From positions 310,001-374,000 of the forward strand of contig NZ_CP049919.1 of NCBI RefSeq assembly GCF_015624425.1: a stretch of DNA of 64,000 bases, in the 5' to 3' direction. Every line of letters starts with the position of its first letter. The first letter of the stretch is position 1. The notes beneath the pieces are model-generated. The model did not search any database. It worked only from the letters and a program-made list of their open reading frames with translations, and was not told the DNA's origin. The translations under genes were made by a program, and so were the position numbers. Positions 41,517 through 49,915 of the stretch are shown in pieces. Source of the DNA: Roseateles sp. DAIF2. Lineage in GTDB: Bacteria > Pseudomonadota > Gammaproteobacteria > Burkholderiales > Burkholderiaceae_C.

Positions 41517-42367
41517 TGATGAAGCTGCCCTGGCGCCTGCTGGGCCTGAGCGGCGCGGCCCTGCTGGCCTTCGCGGCCAACTCCCTGCTGTGCCGCCTGG
41601 CGCTGCAGCGCGCCAGCATCGACCCGGCCAGCTTCACCAGCCTGCGCCTGGCCGCCGGGGCCCTGGTGCTGGCGCTGATCGTGCATCGGCGGCGGCCGGC
41701 CGCGGCGGCGGTGCCGCCCGACAGGCTGGCGGCGCTGATGCTGTGGACCTATATGGCCTGCTTCTCTTTTGCCTATGTCAGCCTGTCGGCCGGCAGCGGG
41801 GCGCTGATCCTGTTCGCCGCGGTACAGCTGACGATGTTCGGCGCCGGCCTGCGCGCCGGCGAGCGCTTCGCGCCGCTGGCCTGGGCGGGCCTGGTGCTGG
41901 CGCTGGCGGGCCTGCTCTATCTGCTGGCGCCGGGCCTGGCCGCGCCGCCGCCGGGGGCCGCGGCGCTGATGGCGCTGGCCGGCCTGGCCTGGGGCGTCTA
42001 TTCGCTGCGCGGCCGCCGGGCCGGCGATGCGCTGGGCGCCAGCGCCGGCAATTTTCTGCGCGCACTGCCGCTGGCCCTGCTGCTCAGCCTCTTGATGATC
42101 CCGGCCCTGCAGCTGCGGGGCGAGGGCATCGTGCTGGCCCTGCTGTCGGGCGGGCTGACCTCGGGCCTGGGCTATGTGCTCTGGTACGCGGCCCTGCCGG
42201 GCCTGTCGGCGCTGCGCGCCGCCACCCTGCAGCTGGCGGTGCCGCCGCTGGCCGCGCTGGGCGGCGTGCTGCTGCTGGGCGAGGCGCTGTCGCTGCGCCT
42301 GTTGCTGGCCTCGGCGGCCATCCTGGGCGGCATCGCGCTGGCCCTGACGAGCCGCGCGCGCCGCTGA
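41513..42367 (+). CDS. EamA/DMT-family transporter
   Basis: A 284-residue, ten-helix drug/metabolite transporter made of two EamA repeats (about 8-135 and 145-280). It begins MMMKLPWRLLGLSGAALLAFAANSLLCRLAL, with an ATGATGATG run at the start. It overlaps the DUF2182 stop by four bases, so it is coupled to the DUF1326-DUF2182 pair. Substrate unknown. Confidence 0.88.
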   Translation: MMMKLPWRLLGLSGAALLAFAANSLLCRLALQRASIDPASFTSLRLAAGALVLALIVHRRRPAAAAVPPDRLAALMLWTYMACFSFAYVSLSAGSGALILFAAVQLTMFGAGLRAGERFAPLAWAGLVLALAGLLYLLAPGLAAPPPGAAALMALAGLAWGVYSLRGRRAGDALGASAGNFLRALPLALLLSLLMIPALQLRGEGIVLALLSGGLTSGLGYVLWYAALPGLSALRAATLQLAVPPLAALGGVLLLGEALSLRLLLASAAILGGIALALTSRARR

Positions 42368-42373
42368 TCTCCA

Positions 42374-42458
42374 CAAGCAAACGCAGGGCCGTCCCAAGTT
42401 TGCTTGATTGACCCCCTCGGGGGGGCGGGCGGGGCGCAGCCCGGCCCTGGGGGCCTCA
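42374..42458 (-). repeat. Intergenic repeat-like hairpin region
   Basis: It contains an inverted repeat (AAGCAAAC / AGTTTGCTT, 42376-42405), then ACCCCCTCGGGGGGGC and a GGGGCGCAGCCCGGCCCTGGGGGCC tract. It is related in style (C/G-run hairpin, TGAGGCCCCC at the minus-strand end) to the elements at 4343 and 15873 but not a close copy. As with those, the minus-strand end supplies the TGA stop of the adjacent gene. It also follows a plus-strand gene. Confidence 0.5.
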
Positions 42459-42665
42459 GTGATGCGCGTGCAGGACTTCGCCGGCCTTCAGCTTGTAGAC
42501 CGTGCCGCAATAGGGGCACTTGCCGCCGCCCTCGTGGGTGATGTCGATGAAGACCTTGGGGTGGGTGCTCCACAGGGTCATCTTGGGATTCGGGCAGGCC
42601 ACGACGCCGGGGCCCTGCACGTCCTTGGCGGTCACTTCGACCACGGCTTTGACTTCGTTGCTCAT
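42456..42665 (-). CDS. Small CHCC-type zinc-finger protein
   Basis: A 69-residue protein related to the zinc-finger C-terminal domain of mitochondrial complex I subunit NDUFS6. Metal ligands are visible: Cys in VVACPNP, His in WSTHPKV, and the pair in GGKCPYCGTVYKL. The start at 42665 (MSNEVKAVVEV) is preferred over an upstream ATG inside ilvE-adjacent DNA. The next upstream gene, ilvE, ends 14 bases before, so the two are probably co-transcribed. Role unproven; bacterial homologues are tied to quinone-dependent respiration. Confidence 0.88.
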   Translation of the reverse strand: MSNEVKAVVEVTAKDVQGPGVVACPNPKMTLWSTHPKVFIDITHEGGGKCPYCGTVYKLKAGEVLHAHH

Positions 42666-42679
42666 GATGTTCTTCTCTC

Positions 42680-43603
42680 TCAAACCAGGGTCAGCCACTC
42701 GGCGTACTTGGGGTTGCGGCCGTTGACGATGTCGAAGAAGGCCGCCTGGATCTTCTCGGTGATCGGGCCGCGGCTGCCGCTGCCGATCTCGATGCGGTCC
42801 AGTTCGCGGATCGGGGTCACCTCCGCGGCGGTGCCGGTGAAGAAGGCCTCGTCGGAGATGTAGACCTCGTCGCGGGTGATGCGCTTCTCCACGAGCTTCA
42901 GGCCCAGGTCCTGGCAGATCGCGAAGATGGTGTTGCGGGTGATGCCATTCAGCGCGCCGGCCGACAGGTCGGGCGTGTAGACCACGCCGTTCTTGATCAC
43001 GAAGATGTTCTCGCCCGCGCCCTCGGAGACGAAGCCGGCGCTGTCCAGCAGCAGGGCCTCGTCATAGCCGTCGTCCAGGGCTTCCATATTGGCCAGGATC
43101 GAGTTCGAGTAGTTCGACACCGCCTTGGCCTGGGTCATCGTGATGTTGACGTGGTGGCGGGTGTAGCTGCTGGTCTTGACGCGGATGCCGCGCTTCAGGC
43201 CTTCCTCGCCCAGGTAGGCGCCCCAGGCCCAGGCCGCGACCATCAGATGGATCTTGTTGCCCTTGGGGCTGACGCCCAGCTTCTCGGAGCCGATCCAGGT
43301 CAGCGGGCGCAGGTAGCAGCTTTCCAGCTGGTTCTCGCGCACGACGGCCTTCTGTGCTTCCTCGATCTGTTCGACCGTGAACGGGATCTTCATGCGCAGG
43401 ATCTTGGCGCTGTTGAACAGGCGCTCGGTGTGCTCGCGCAGGCGGAAGATCGCGGTGCCCTTGTCCGTCTTGTAGGCGCGCACGCCCTCGAAGGCGCCGC
43501 AGCCGTAGTGCAGCGTGTGGGTCAGCACATGGATCTTGGCGTCGCGCCAGTCGACCAGCTGGCCGTCCATCCAGATCTTGCCGTCGCGGTCTTCCATGGA
43601 CAT
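42680..43603 (-). CDS. ilvE: Branched-chain amino acid aminotransferase
   Basis: A 307-residue fold-type IV PLP aminotransferase that makes valine, leucine and isoleucine from their 2-oxo acids using glutamate. PLP lysine is Lys160 (TQAKAVSNY). Conserved LHYGCGAFEGVRAY (31-44), GFVSEGAGENIFV and FFTGTAAEVTPI blocks are intact. Length matches E. coli IlvE (309). It is co-oriented with the small zinc-finger gene 14 bases downstream. Confidence 0.96.
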   Translation of the reverse strand: MSMEDRDGKIWMDGQLVDWRDAKIHVLTHTLHYGCGAFEGVRAYKTDKGTAIFRLREHTERLFNSAKILRMKIPFTVEQIEEAQKAVVRENQLESCYLRPLTWIGSEKLGVSPKGNKIHLMVAAWAWGAYLGEEGLKRGIRVKTSSYTRHHVNITMTQAKAVSNYSNSILANMEALDDGYDEALLLDSAGFVSEGAGENIFVIKNGVVYTPDLSAGALNGITRNTIFAICQDLGLKLVEKRITRDEVYISDEAFFTGTAAEVTPIRELDRIEIGSGSRGPITEKIQAAFFDIVNGRNPKYAEWLTLV

Positions 43604-43800
43604 GAGGTACTCCTGTTGCTAGGGGGCAGATGAGGCAGGGATTTTATGCGTGCCGGCGCGACCGGCCGCGGCCGCGGCATATGTCACGCCAATCGCCCCG
43701 GCGCTGTGGCGCAGCCCCGCAGGCGCGGGGGGCGCCGACGCTGGTGCGGCCGTGGCAAGCCCTAGAGTCGCGCCACACCTGTTGTGAATCGAGGTCTGCC

Positions 43801-44400
43801 ATGTACAAGAAGCTTGCCGCCGCTGCCTTCTCCGCCGCCCTGGGCCTGTCCGGCTCGCTGGCGCTGGCCGCCAAACCCGCCGACAGCGGCCCGGCCTGCG
43901 GCGCGGGCACGACCCACGCGGCCTTCATCGACTGCGCCGGCTCCTTCGAGGGCAATCTCGGCGGTTCGCTGAGCAGCGCGCAGATCGCGACCCTGAACAG
44001 CCAGTTCGGCGACAACGGCTTCAGCTACAGCGCCGGCATGCTCTACAGCAAGAGCGACGCCGCCGGCAATGGCCTGTTCACCGGCGACGGCAAGAACTTC
44101 AGCCTCAGCTTCGACAACGACCAGCGCGCCACCGGCCTGTTCGTGATCGGCCTGAAGCAGGCGAACCGCTACAGCCTCTACCTGTTCGACGGCGGCACGG
44201 CCGGCATCAACAGCCTGAGCTTCGACGTCAAGGGCGTGGTCGGCCAGCAGACTGGCGGCCTGTCGCATGCGGTCTACATCGGCAACGCGCTGTCGGCGCC
44301 GCCGCTGGCCGCCGCGGTGCCGGAGCCCGGCACCTATGCGCTGATGCTGGCCGGGCTGAGCGCGATCGGCTTCATCGCGCGGCGCCGCGCGCGCCGCTGA
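43801..44400 (+). CDS. Small exported PEP-CTERM protein
   Basis: A 199-residue secreted protein. Signal peptide: residues 1-24 (KKLAAAAFSAALGLSGSLALA). The body is Gly/Ser/Asn-rich with two conserved cysteines, as in many PEP-CTERM surface proteins. The C-terminus is a complete sorting signal: VPEPGTYALMLAGLSAIGFI followed by RRRARR. The ATG begins the signal peptide. It probably ends up at the outer surface or in extracellular matrix after exosortase processing; no exosortase gene is present here. No known enzyme domain. Confidence 0.9.
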   Translation: MYKKLAAAAFSAALGLSGSLALAAKPADSGPACGAGTTHAAFIDCAGSFEGNLGGSLSSAQIATLNSQFGDNGFSYSAGMLYSKSDAAGNGLFTGDGKNFSLSFDNDQRATGLFVIGLKQANRYSLYLFDGGTAGINSLSFDVKGVVGQQTGGLSHAVYIGNALSAPPLAAAVPEPGTYALMLAGLSAIGFIARRRARR

Positions 44401-44404
44401 GCGT

Positions 44405-44791
44405 TCACTGCCCGGCCGCCTCGGGCCGGATCAGGGTCCAGCGCGCCACGCGGGCGTGCTCCAGCACCACCTCGACGCGCACGCCGCCGGTGTCGGTCCA
44501 GACATAGGTCTCCGGCGCGTCGCTGGCCTTCTGGCCCAGGCTCAGGGTCAGCGGCAGCACCTCGACCAGCTTCATGCCGGGCTTCAGCTTGGCGTTCAGC
44601 ATCACCGCGCTGTCCACATGGCCGACGGGCGAGCTGTTGGCCATGCGCATCACGCGCATCAACCGGGTGAACTGCATCAGCAGCCAGAACACGACCCCGG
44701 TCAGCGCCAGGATCACGCCCTTCCAGCCAAAGAAAATGCCGCCCACCACGAGGGCGGCCAGGGCCAGCGCCCCACCGATCCATTGATTCAT
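44405..44791 (-). CDS. Small membrane protein, function unknown
   Basis: A 128-residue protein with two N-terminal membrane helices (about 5-21 and 23-41; GVILALTGVVFWLLMQF) and a cytoplasmic or periplasmic beta-rich tail (VLPLTLSLGQKAS to RVEVVLEHARVARWTLIRP). No family recognised with confidence. It is convergent with the small PEP-CTERM gene (4 bases apart) and divergent from the phosphatase gene. Codon usage is typical of the chromosome. Confidence 0.7.
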   Translation of the reverse strand: MNQWIGGALALAALVVGGIFFGWKGVILALTGVVFWLLMQFTRLMRVMRMANSSPVGHVDSAVMLNAKLKPGMKLVEVLPLTLSLGQKASDAPETYVWTDTGGVRVEVVLEHARVARWTLIRPEAAGQ

Positions 44792-44899
44792 GGGGCCGCA
44801 TGCTAACCCGTGCGGCGCGCGGGTTAACCCCTGCGCTTGATGGCGCGCATCAGCAGGTCTGATTGGACGCCCCGATCCAGCCTGGGCAGGATGGCCGCC

Positions 44900-45559
44900 A
44901 TGCAAGCCCACCCCACCGAGATCCTGGCGATCCGCCATGGCGAGACCGACTGGAACCGCGACGGCCGCTACCAGGGCCAGCTCGACATCGGCCTCAACGC
45001 CACCGGCCGCGCCCAGGCGCAGCAGGCCGCCGCGGCCCTGGCCGGCCGCGAGCTGGCCGCGCTCTACACCAGCGACCTGGCCCGCGCCGCCGACACCGCC
45101 GCGGCGATCGGCGCGGCGCTGGGCCTGCCGGTGCGGCGGGAGCCGGCGCTGCGCGAGCAGCATTTCGGCTGCTTCCAGGGCCATACCGCGGACGAGATCG
45201 CCCAGCGCTGGCCCGAGGCGGCCGCGCGCTGGCAGCGCCGCGAGCCGGACTTCGGCCCCGAGGGCGGCGAGACCCGCCGCGCATTCGCGCAGCGCTGTGT
45301 CGCCGCGGTCGAGGCGCTGGCCCGCGCCCATGCCGGGCAGCGCATCGCGATCGTCTGCCATGGCGGCGTGCTGGACTGCCTGTACCGCGCCGCCGCCGGC
45401 CTGCCGCTCGACGCGCCGCGCCGCTGGGGCCTGGAGAACGCGGCCCTCAGCCGCCTCTCCCACGGCCCCGCCGGGCTGCAGCTGCTCGAGTGGGGCGGCA
45501 CCGCCCATCTCGGCGAGCGCAGCCGCGACGACCAGCCCGACCTGTTCCCCGCGCCCTGA
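44900..45559 (+). CDS. Histidine phosphatase (phosphoglycerate mutase-like)
   Basis: A 219-residue histidine-phosphatase-superfamily protein, cytoplasmic. The catalytic RHGETDWN (nucleophile His) is near residue 12, ALREQHFGCFQGHTADEI has the proton-donor Glu, and the second catalytic His is in VCHGGVLDCL. It could remove phosphate from small metabolites (sugar phosphates, phosphoglycerates) or act as an alpha-ribazole phosphatase. ATG 44900 is favoured by AGG about 9 bases upstream; ATG 44891 is also in frame. It is 27 bases before an ABC binding-protein gene and co-oriented with it. Confidence 0.9.
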   Translation: MQAHPTEILAIRHGETDWNRDGRYQGQLDIGLNATGRAQAQQAAAALAGRELAALYTSDLARAADTAAAIGAALGLPVRREPALREQHFGCFQGHTADEIAQRWPEAAARWQRREPDFGPEGGETRRAFAQRCVAAVEALARAHAGQRIAIVCHGGVLDCLYRAAAGLPLDAPRRWGLENAALSRLSHGPAGLQLLEWGGTAHLGERSRDDQPDLFPAP

Positions 45560-45586
45560 CACACATATTCCAACCAGGAGACAACC

Positions 45587-46948
45587 ATGGCGAACCACAA
45601 CAGAACCCGCGCCACCGCACCCGCCCTGCTGAGGCGCCTGCTGGCGCCGCTGCTGCTGCTCGGCGCCGCCGCGGCCGTGCAGGCCGGCACCGTGACCGTG
45701 GTGACCTCCTTCCCGAAAGAGCTGACCCAGGCCTACAAGAGCGCGTTCGAGAAGGCCAACCCCGGCATCAAGCTGGAGATCCTGAACAAGAGCACGGTGC
45801 AGGGCATCGCCTATGTGCGCGAGCTGCCCGAGGGCCAGCGGCCCGACATCTTCTGGGCCTCGGCGCCCGATGCCTTCGAGGTGCTGGCCGGCCAGAAGCT
45901 GCTGGCCAATGTGGCCGAGCAGGCCAACAAGGCGGTGCCGGCCAAGGTCGGCAGCTATCCGATCAACAGCCCCGACGGCCTCTACCTGGGCCAGGCCCTG
46001 GCCGGCTACGGCCTGATGTGGAACACCCGCTACATGAGCGCGCACAAGCTGCCGGCGCCGGCGCAATGGGCGGACCTGATGAAGCCGGTCTACTTCGGCC
46101 ATGTCTCGCTGAGCGCACCCTCGCGCTCCGGCACCACGCACCTGACCGTCGAGACCCTGCTGCAGGGCGAGGGCTGGGACAAGGGCTGGGCCCAGCTACT
46201 GCAGATCTCGGGCAATAGCGCGGCGATCACCGAGCGCAGCTTCGGCGTGCCGGATGGCGTCAACAACGGCCAGTTCGGCATCGGGCTGGTGATCGACTTC
46301 TTCGGCCTGGCCGGCAAGTTCTCCGGCTTCCCGGTCGAGTTCACCTACCCGGACGTGACCGCGGTGGTGCCGGCCAATATCGCGCTGATCAACGGCAGCA
46401 AGAACCCCGAGGAGGCGCGCCGCTTCATCGCCTACAGTGTCTCGACCGAGGGCCAGCTGCTGCTGCTGGATCCGAAGATCTCGCGCCTGCCGGTGCTGCC
46501 GCCGGCGGCGCTGGGCGGCAAGGTGCCGCCGGCCTATCCCAACCCCTTCGAGATCGCCAAGCGCGCCAAGGTCAGCTTCGACTCCGACCTCTCGGAGGCG
46601 CGCTACAACGTGGTCTCCTCGATGTTCGACCAGACCATCACCTTCCGCCACAAGGAGCTGAGGGAGGCGACCAAGGCCATCCACGCCGCCGCCGCCGCGC
46701 TGGCGAAGAAGCCCAACGCCCAGGGTCAGGCCTTGCTGAAGCAGGCGCGCGACCTGGCGTTCACGCCCATCGTCGGCGCCTCGATGGCCGGCGACAAGAG
46801 CTTCCTGGCGCTGTTCACCGCCAACAAGAAGGACGCCGCGGCCAACAAGCAGGTCACCGGCCTGGAGGATCGCTGGAACTCGCAGGCGCGCGACAACTAC
46901 GGCCGCGCCAAGGCCTTCGCCGAGCAGGCCCTGGCCGCCGCCCGCTGA
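45587..46948 (+). CDS. ABC transporter substrate-binding protein, Fbp/AfuA/PgtC class
   Basis: A 453-residue periplasmic binding protein. A signal peptide spans about residues 15-33 (LLRRLLAPLLLLGAAAAVQA), followed by a COG1840-type bilobed domain (TVTVVTSFPKELTQAYKSAF). This class binds ferric iron, sugar phosphates (AfuA), 2-aminoethylphosphonate or phosphoglycerate (PgtC). The ~90-residue extension beyond the usual end, rich in Lys/Ala helices, matches the longer PgtC-like members better than iron-binding ones. I see no clear Tyr-Tyr pair that would mark an iron site, but this is not decisive. It is the first gene of the transporter set; the permease follows 55 bases downstream. Confidence 0.88.
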   Translation: MANHNRTRATAPALLRRLLAPLLLLGAAAAVQAGTVTVVTSFPKELTQAYKSAFEKANPGIKLEILNKSTVQGIAYVRELPEGQRPDIFWASAPDAFEVLAGQKLLANVAEQANKAVPAKVGSYPINSPDGLYLGQALAGYGLMWNTRYMSAHKLPAPAQWADLMKPVYFGHVSLSAPSRSGTTHLTVETLLQGEGWDKGWAQLLQISGNSAAITERSFGVPDGVNNGQFGIGLVIDFFGLAGKFSGFPVEFTYPDVTAVVPANIALINGSKNPEEARRFIAYSVSTEGQLLLLDPKISRLPVLPPAALGGKVPPAYPNPFEIAKRAKVSFDSDLSEARYNVVSSMFDQTITFRHKELREATKAIHAAAAALAKKPNAQGQALLKQARDLAFTPIVGASMAGDKSFLALFTANKKDAAANKQVTGLEDRWNSQARDNYGRAKAFAEQALAAAR

Positions 46949-47003
46949 CGCACCGCCCCGTGCCGGGCGCGGGCTTCCCTGAAGATTGAGAAAGCAACAA
47001 GCT

Positions 47004-48797
47004 ATGTCTACCGTGATCGATACGGCGGCAGCCGACGCCGCGCCGCGCGGCTGGCGTCCCGCCTGGCTGGGCCAGGTGCGGCCCGGCATGTGGCTGGCCG
47101 GCGCCCTGGTGCTGGCCTTCCTGACCCTGTTCCTGGTGCTGCCGGTCGGCAAGGTGTTCCACACCGCCTTCGTCGACGCCCATGGCGGCCTGACCCTGGG
47201 GCATTTCGGCGCCTTCCTGGAACAGGACCTGATGCGCGAGTCCTTCGCCAACAGCCTCTATGTGGCGACGATGTCGGCGCTGTTCGCCGCGCTGATCGCG
47301 GTGCCGCTGGCCTATTTCACTGTGCGCTTCCAGTTCCGCGGCGCGCTGCTGATTCAGACCCTGGGCGTGCTGCCGCTGATCATGCCGCCCTTCGTCGGCG
47401 CGGCGGCGATGCAGCTGATCTTCGGCCGCTCCGGCACGATCAACCTGCTGCTGAATGAGCATTTCGGCATCAGCATCCCGATCATGGAGGGGCTGAACGG
47501 GGTGATCTTCGTCGAGGCCATCCATTACTTCCCCTTCATCCTGATGAACCTGACGGTGGCGCTGCGCAATATCGACGGGGCGATGGAGGAAGCGGCGCTG
47601 AACCTCGGCTGCAAGGGCCTGCGCCTGTTCTGGCGCGTGATCTTCCCGCTGGCGATGCCGGGCTTCGTGGCCGGCGCCTCGCTGGTGTTCGTCAAGGTGT
47701 TCGACGACCTGGGCACGCCGCTGGTGCTGGGCCAGACCAATATGCTGGCGCCGCAGGCCTATCTGCGCATCACCCAGGTGGGCCTGGAGGATCCGACCGG
47801 CTATGTGATCAGCGTGATCATGATCCTGTTCTCGATCCTGGCGATGGCGCTGTCGGCGCGCATGCTGGCCGGCAAGGACTACTCGACCTTGCAAAAGGGC
47901 GGCGCCAGCATCGCCCGCCGCCGGCTCACGCCGCTGGGCTCGCTGGCCGCCTATGGCTGGATCGCGGTGGTGCTGCTGATCGTGCTGAGCCCGCACCTGG
48001 GCGTGCTGCTGCTGTCGCTGGCCCAGGTCTGGAGCTTCTCGCCGCTGCCCGACGCCTACACGCTGGCGCATTACCAGACCGTGTTCCAGGACTCCGGCGG
48101 CATGATCCGCAACACCCTGATCTACTGCGGCCTGGCCGCGGGCCTGGACGTGCTGCTGGGCGTGACGATCGCCTACCTGATGCTGCGCACCACCCTGCCG
48201 GCGCGCAAATGGCTGGACTGGATCGCGACCGCCTCGCTGGCCGTGCCGGGCATCGTGCTGGCGATCGGCTATCTGCGCCTGTTCAAGGGCGTGATGGTGC
48301 CGGGCACCGAGACCCTGCTGACCAGCACCTGGATCGTCATCATGCTGGCCTACGCGGTGCGGCGCCTGCCCTATGCGCTGCGCTCCTGCGTGGCGGCGCT
48401 GCAGCAGGTGCATGTCTCGCTGGAGGAGGCGGCCGAGAGCCTGGGCGCCGGCAAGCTGAGCACGATCCGGCGCGTCGTCGTGCCGCTGATGGCTGGCGGC
48501 ATACTCGCGGGATTCGTCACCAGCTTCATCACGGCGGCGGTGGAGCTGTCGGCCACCATCCTGCTGTCCTCGGCCGAATCGCAGGCGCCGATGAGCTATG
48601 GCATCTACCTCTATATGCAGAGCGTCGCGGGCCGCGGCCCGGGCGCCGCGCTGGGGGTGCTGGCGATCTTGGTGGTGGCGCTGGGCACCTACCTCTCGCA
48701 TGTGGTGGTCGAACGCACCGGCAGCCGCTTCGCCGAGCGGCCGGTCGATGAGGAAGCGCTGCCGCCGCTGCCCGCTGGCGTGCCGGCCAAGCCCTGA
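47004..48797 (+). CDS. ABC transporter permease, fused double-domain FbpB-type
   Basis: A 597-residue inner-membrane permease with about 12 helices in two homologous halves. Each half has an EAA coupling loop that contacts the ATPase: EEAALNLGCKGLRLFWRVIF (about 192-211) and EEAAESLGAGKLSTIRRVVV. The fused organisation is usual for iron, 2-aminoethylphosphonate and related uptake systems of this class. The start at 47004 gives MSTVIDTAAADAAPRG before the first helix. The ATPase gene follows after 23 bases. Confidence 0.93.
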   Translation: MSTVIDTAAADAAPRGWRPAWLGQVRPGMWLAGALVLAFLTLFLVLPVGKVFHTAFVDAHGGLTLGHFGAFLEQDLMRESFANSLYVATMSALFAALIAVPLAYFTVRFQFRGALLIQTLGVLPLIMPPFVGAAAMQLIFGRSGTINLLLNEHFGISIPIMEGLNGVIFVEAIHYFPFILMNLTVALRNIDGAMEEAALNLGCKGLRLFWRVIFPLAMPGFVAGASLVFVKVFDDLGTPLVLGQTNMLAPQAYLRITQVGLEDPTGYVISVIMILFSILAMALSARMLAGKDYSTLQKGGASIARRRLTPLGSLAAYGWIAVVLLIVLSPHLGVLLLSLAQVWSFSPLPDAYTLAHYQTVFQDSGGMIRNTLIYCGLAAGLDVLLGVTIAYLMLRTTLPARKWLDWIATASLAVPGIVLAIGYLRLFKGVMVPGTETLLTSTWIVIMLAYAVRRLPYALRSCVAALQQVHVSLEEAAESLGAGKLSTIRRVVVPLMAGGILAGFVTSFITAAVELSATILLSSAESQAPMSYGIYLYMQSVAGRGPGAALGVLAILVVALGTYLSHVVVERTGSRFAERPVDEEALPPLPAGVPAKP

Positions 48798-48820
48798 GAA
48801 CAAGAGTGGAGACAGACAGC

Positions 48821-49906
48821 ATGAAAAAAGTACCGGTCCAATGCCGCAACATTCGCCTGGCCTACGGCAGCACCGAGGTGCTGAAGGACGTCAACCTGGA
48901 TGTTGAGCCGGGCGAGTTCTTCGCGCTGCTGGGCCCCTCGGGCTCGGGCAAATCCACCCTGCTGCGCCTGATCGCGGGCTTCAACCGCCACCAGCAGGGC
49001 CAGCTGCTGATCGACGGCCAGGACGTCAGCGCCAAGGCGCCCTGGGAGCGCGATGTCGGCATGGTGTTTCAAAGCTATGCGCTGTGGCCGCACATGACGG
49101 TGTGGGACAACGTCGCTTTCGGCCTGGTGGAGCGGCGCGTCGACAAGGCCACGATCAAGGCCAAGGTCGGCGCGGCGCTGGAGCTGGTGGGCCTGTCGGC
49201 CTATGCGCAGCGGCGGCCCAACCAGCTGTCCGGCGGCCAGCAGCAGCGCGTCGCGCTGGCGCGCACCATCGTGATCGAGCCCAAGGTCTTGCTGCTCGAC
49301 GAGCCGCTGTCCAACCTGGACAAGACCCTGCGCGTGCAGATGCGCCAGGAGCTGCTGGCGATGCAGCGCCGCCTGGGCCTGACGACGATCTTCGTCACCC
49401 ATGACCAGGAGGAGGCGATGACCACGGCCGACCGCATGGCGGTGCTGGACAAGGGCGTGGTGCAGCAGGTCGGCGCGCCGGCCACGCTCTACGACTACCC
49501 GGTCAACACCTTCGTCGCCAACTTCGTCGGCACGATGAACCTGCTGGCCGGCAAGGTGCGCACGCGCCGCGCCGACCTGCTGACCCTGGACGTCGAGGGC
49601 GTCGGCGAGCTGCAGTTCCCGCTGCAGGCCGAGGCGCCGGAGGCGCCGCAGATCCAGGTCAGCTTCCGCCCGCATTCGCTGCGCATCGATGTGGCCGACG
49701 CGGTGCGCGACGCGCGCTATGTCTGGATGCCCGGCACGGTGGAGGCCAGCGAGTTCCTCGGCGAGTTCACCCGCTACCGGGTGCGGGTCGGCGCGCAGAA
49801 CCTGGCGGTGGACCATCCGCACCATGCCGGCCTGTCCACCTTCCCGCTGGGCGGCCAGGTCAGCCTGGGCATCGAGCCCTCGCAGGTCCGTCTGTTCGGC
49901 GCCTGA
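48821..49906 (+). CDS. ABC transporter ATPase (PotA/FbpC-like)
   Basis: A 361-residue ATPase energising the adjacent permease. Walker [10 protein letters not shown] (about 39-47), Q-loop, signature LSGGQQQR, Walker [13 protein letters not shown] and the H-loop THD are present. The C-terminal TOBE-type domain begins near residue 245 ([10 protein letters not shown]). Start ATG 48821 follows GGAGAC at workable spacing. It is 23 bases after the permease and 9 bases before the LysR gene, so one operon is likely. Confidence 0.95.
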   Translation: MKKVPVQCRNIRLAYGSTEVLKDVNLDVEPGEFFALLGPSGSGKSTLLRLIAGFNRHQQGQLLIDGQDVSAKAPWERDVGMVFQSYALWPHMTVWDNVAFGLVERRVDKATIKAKVGAALELVGLSAYAQRRPNQLSGGQQQRVALARTIVIEPKVLLLDEPLSNLDKTLRVQMRQELLAMQRRLGLTTIFVTHDQEEAMTTADRMAVLDKGVVQQVGAPATLYDYPVNTFVANFVGTMNLLAGKVRTRRADLLTLDVEGVGELQFPLQAEAPEAPQIQVSFRPHSLRIDVADAVRDARYVWMPGTVEASEFLGEFTRYRVRVGAQNLAVDHPHHAGLSTFPLGGQVSLGIEPSQVRLFGA

Positions 49907-49915
49907 GCGCCGGCG

